From CAXBYZ01 sp963980215 (GTDB taxonomy: Bacteria > Patescibacteriota > Microgenomatia > UBA1400 > CG1-02-47-37): a stretch of DNA of 6,149 bases. Made by a program: the position numbers and the translations under genes. The stretch spans positions 1 through 6,149 of the forward strand of contig CAXBYZ010000032.1 in assembly GCA_963980215.1 (NCBI GenBank), in the 5' to 3' direction. Positions 4,947-6,149 of this stretch are shown in pieces; position 1 is the first letter of the stretch, and every line of letters begins with the position of its first letter. The notes under the pieces are model-generated. The model was given only the letters and a program-made list of their open reading frames with translations, ran no database searches and had not been told where the DNA came from.

Positions 4947-5695
4947 CTTTAAGATTATTTAATAGATTAAGGAATTCAGTGGAACGAGTTCAAGAGGGAT
5001 CCGGCTTCAAAGATAAATCTTCGAAAACGGACCCAGTGCAGAAGACCTTACAATTTTTATTCAAGGTTCGGAACCTTAAATATGTGTTACTGATGGTGGT
5101 GTTTGTGAGTCTCGGGATTTGGTGGTGGGTGACACCCAAACAACAGAGTATCCGGCCGGCTAATGTGGGAACTAGGTCATTTAGCGTGGGTTGGTATACC
5201 GATGGTTTAAGTAAGGGTTGTGCTTGGGCGGTACCGTCGATTGACCCAAGAGAATGGCTAAAAGTATGTGAGGTAGACAAGAGGGGTACACACTTATTAA
5301 TGTTTGCCAAGGCCAAACCGGAAACTAGTTATAACTTGGTTTTGGTGAATGGTTTAAGGGTGAAGTTTAAAGGGATAGTGCCGGTAGTTACCAAAAAATT
5401 AAGCGACGAACCGTTGAAAAATCCGGCACCGGCTTATGGCAATGTGATTGGCGAGCAGGATGAGTTGGTGCCCGGGGCTTTGGTGTATATCTATGCTCAA
5501 GCCAACCAGTTTCACTATCCGGTAGCGGTGAAAACCAATTTGAAAGGCAACTATGCGGTGGATATTTCTGAGTTAAAGAGCTTGTCAGAAACATTGGTGC
5601 TAGAAGTGGTGGCTAGTGCCGGCATCTGGAATGATATGAAAGTCAGTAGTCAATACCATGAACCGTTACCAAGTATTAGGGCGATACTTAAATGA
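4943..5695 (+). CDS. Membrane-anchored FN3-like / carboxypeptidase-regulatory-like protein, 250 aa
   Basis: Residues 1-46 are a basic cytoplasmic tail, residues 47-63 a membrane span (LLMVVFVSLGIWWWV). Outside, residues about 70-148 resemble a fibronectin type III domain (TRSFSVGWYTDG ... THLLMFAKAKPETSYNLVLVNG), with C93 and C109 positioned for a possible disulfide. Residues about 165-238 resemble a carboxypeptidase-regulatory-like beta-sandwich (GNVIGEQDELVPGALVYIY ... TNLKGNYAVDIS). These are binding or spacer folds, so a structural envelope role is likely and no enzyme activity is indicated. The start is ATG at 4943 with GGAGG; it overlaps the previous stop, and its own stop overlaps the next ATG. 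Residues 12-36 derive from palindromic repeat copy 2, and KVRNL (41-45) follows at once, so nearly the whole cytoplasmic tail is built from repeat sequence. Confidence 0.82.
   Translation: MTLRLFNRLRNSVERVQEGSGFKDKSSKTDPVQKTLQFLFKVRNLKYVLLMVVFVSLGIWWWVTPKQQSIRPANVGTRSFSVGWYTDGLSKGCAWAVPSIDPREWLKVCEVDKRGTHLLMFAKAKPETSYNLVLVNGLRVKFKGIVPVVTKKLSDEPLKNPAPAYGNVIGEQDELVPGALVYIYAQANQFHYPVAVKTNLKGNYAVDISELKSLSETLVLEVVASAGIWNDMKVSSQYHEPLPSIRAILK
4977..5050 (+). repeat. Palindromic coding repeat, copy 2 (cytoplasmic tail of the FN3-like protein)
   Basis: Partner of 3226-3299, in the same codon phase, encoding VERVQEGSGFKDKSSKTDP. Arms GGATCCG (4997-5003) and CGGACCC (5028-5034) pair except 4999/5032. 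The inner stem is AAGA/TCTT (5010-5013 with 5018-5021), again around TAAA. Compared with copy 1, both members of one base pair have changed (3262/3267 C-G to 5013/5018 A-T). Confidence 0.85.
5058..5082. repeat. KVRNL palindrome before the membrane span
   Basis: AAGGTTC (5063-5069) and GAACCTT (5071-5077) are perfect inverted arms around one base. Extended to 5058 and 5082 the arms pair at 11 of 12 positions. It encodes FKVRNLK (40-46), next to the membrane span. Confidence 0.65.
5671..5689 (+). promoter_or_regulatory. Small hairpin presenting the Shine-Dalgarno of the last gene
   Basis: AAGTAT (5671-5676) and ATACTT (5684-5689) are perfect 6-bp arms around a 7-nt loop that holds AGGG (5678-5681), 10 nt before the ATG at 5692. 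The hairpin is weak, so a role in translational control is only a possibility. Confidence 0.3.
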
Positions 5696-6149
5696 GATTA
5701 TCAAGAAAACATAGAATAATCAGTGCCATTAACTTGGTGAGTTTGGTGTTTAATTTACTAACGCCGTTTTTCTATGCGGCTAAGCCAGTATATGCGGCCA
5801 GCAAGGGAGAGATTGAGGCCAATGGGGGCTCTATTTGTGAAGGTAAGACTTGCTACGCGATTGATAAAGAGGGAAAGGTAAAAGTAAAGAGACGATCGAT
5901 GACCGATGCTGAGGAAGCGGTGGCTACCCAAAAGGCAAAAAATGCGGGAGTAGCTCCGGCGCCATCACAAAGACCAAATGTTGACCAACAAGAACAAGTG
6001 TCAAGAGATCAAGGAAGTTGTAAAACAGTTTGGTGTGGCGGTGGGGGCGGATTTTGTGCAGATCAAGCAATGTACAACCAAGGTTTGGGTTGCAATGCTC
6101 AGGCAAAGAAGTTGTTTAATGAAGACCCTTGCTATGTGGCGGGGACGTG
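5692..6149 (+). CDS. Secreted cysteine-rich protein (3' end beyond window)
   Basis: The frame opens at ATG 5692, overlapping the previous stop (ATGA), and stays open to the right edge: 152 residues seen. The N-terminus is a classic signal peptide: basic RLSRKHR, a hydrophobic stretch IISAINLVSLVFNLLTPFF, and VYA-A as a likely signal peptidase I site after residue 35. It could remain as an anchor if uncleaved. The mature part has cysteines at 49, 54, 110, 115, 122, 134 and 147, including CKTVWCGGGGGFC, with a charged, Gln/Ala/Pro-rich linker (about 72-106) between the first pair and the rest. The odd count may be completed downstream. Disulfides or metal binding are possible. I do not recognise the family. 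Context suggests an exported partner of the two preceding anchored proteins. Confidence 0.8.
   Translation, partial: MRLSRKHRIISAINLVSLVFNLLTPFFYAAKPVYAASKGEIEANGGSICEGKTCYAIDKEGKVKVKRRSMTDAEEAVATQKAKNAGVAPAPSQRPNVDQQEQVSRDQGSCKTVWCGGGGGFCADQAMYNQGLGCNAQAKKLFNEDPCYVAGT

Noticed and set aside
4943..5695. TGA read as glycine, as in some CPR lineages
   Set aside because: Reading through the TGAs at 4944-4946 and 5693-5695 would run over strong ATGA start overlaps, one with a good ribosome site, so TGA is stop.
1..6149. CRISPR array, tRNA, rRNA or transposase
   Set aside because: No regularly spaced identical repeats, no cloverleaf or rRNA-like segment and no transposase-like frame were seen in the window.

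Overview
The window looks like accessory, cell-envelope-oriented DNA from a small bacterium. The best guess is a member of the Candidate Phyla Radiation (Patescibacteria), perhaps Microgenomates-like. This rests on style, not on a marker: a long fibre-type surface protein with recurring N-[IV]-G-[IL]-G-T-T motifs behind a membrane anchor, a row of single-pass anchored proteins with small extracellular beta-type domains, short intergenic gaps, moderate GC and a divergent MreB. TGA acts as stop (two ATGA stop/start overlaps fit this), so the TGA-recoding lineages are unlikely.

Layout. (1) Positions 1-2299, minus strand: a large gene that runs off the left edge. It encodes two MerR/excisionase-type helix-turn-helix domains, one membrane span, and a long extracellular repeat-rich fibre. 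It is open throughout and starts at a GTG with a good ribosome binding site. (2) 2300-2555: a divergent intergenic region with a TTGACA promoter for the leftward gene, an extended -10 promoter for the rightward gene, and two inverted repeats. (3) 2556-3647: mreB, carrying an in-frame insert of about 25 codons. (4) 3648-3871: an AT-rich spacer with a possible terminator, a 27-bp degenerate tandem repeat, and a promoter. (5) 3872-6149: a tightly packed rightward operon of four genes (1-nt gap, then two 4-nt ATGA overlaps): a small winged-helix-like protein, a membrane-anchored protein with two GWN-type repeats, a membrane-anchored protein with FN3-like and carboxypeptidase-regulatory-like domains, and a secreted cysteine-rich protein cut by the right edge.

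The most striking signal is an approximately 74-bp palindromic repeat present twice. One copy lies inside mreB (3226-3299) and one inside the third operon gene (4977-5050). Both are in the same reading phase and 65 of 74 bases are identical. The mreB copy coincides with a segment that ordinary MreB proteins lack. The two central differences are a compensatory base pair that keeps the hairpin while changing both amino acids. This is the behaviour of a coding-sequence-invading palindromic element like the Rickettsia palindromic elements. A second, shorter palindromic motif (AAG GTT nnn AAC CTT, encoding KV-x-NL) sits in the same phase in three genes, each time on the predicted cytoplasmic side of a membrane-anchored protein.

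How the genes may work together is inference: mreB sets cell shape, and the flanking genes build or decorate the cell surface. The HTH-TM-fibre protein could link a surface structure to transcription, possibly through the inverted repeat overlapping its own promoter.
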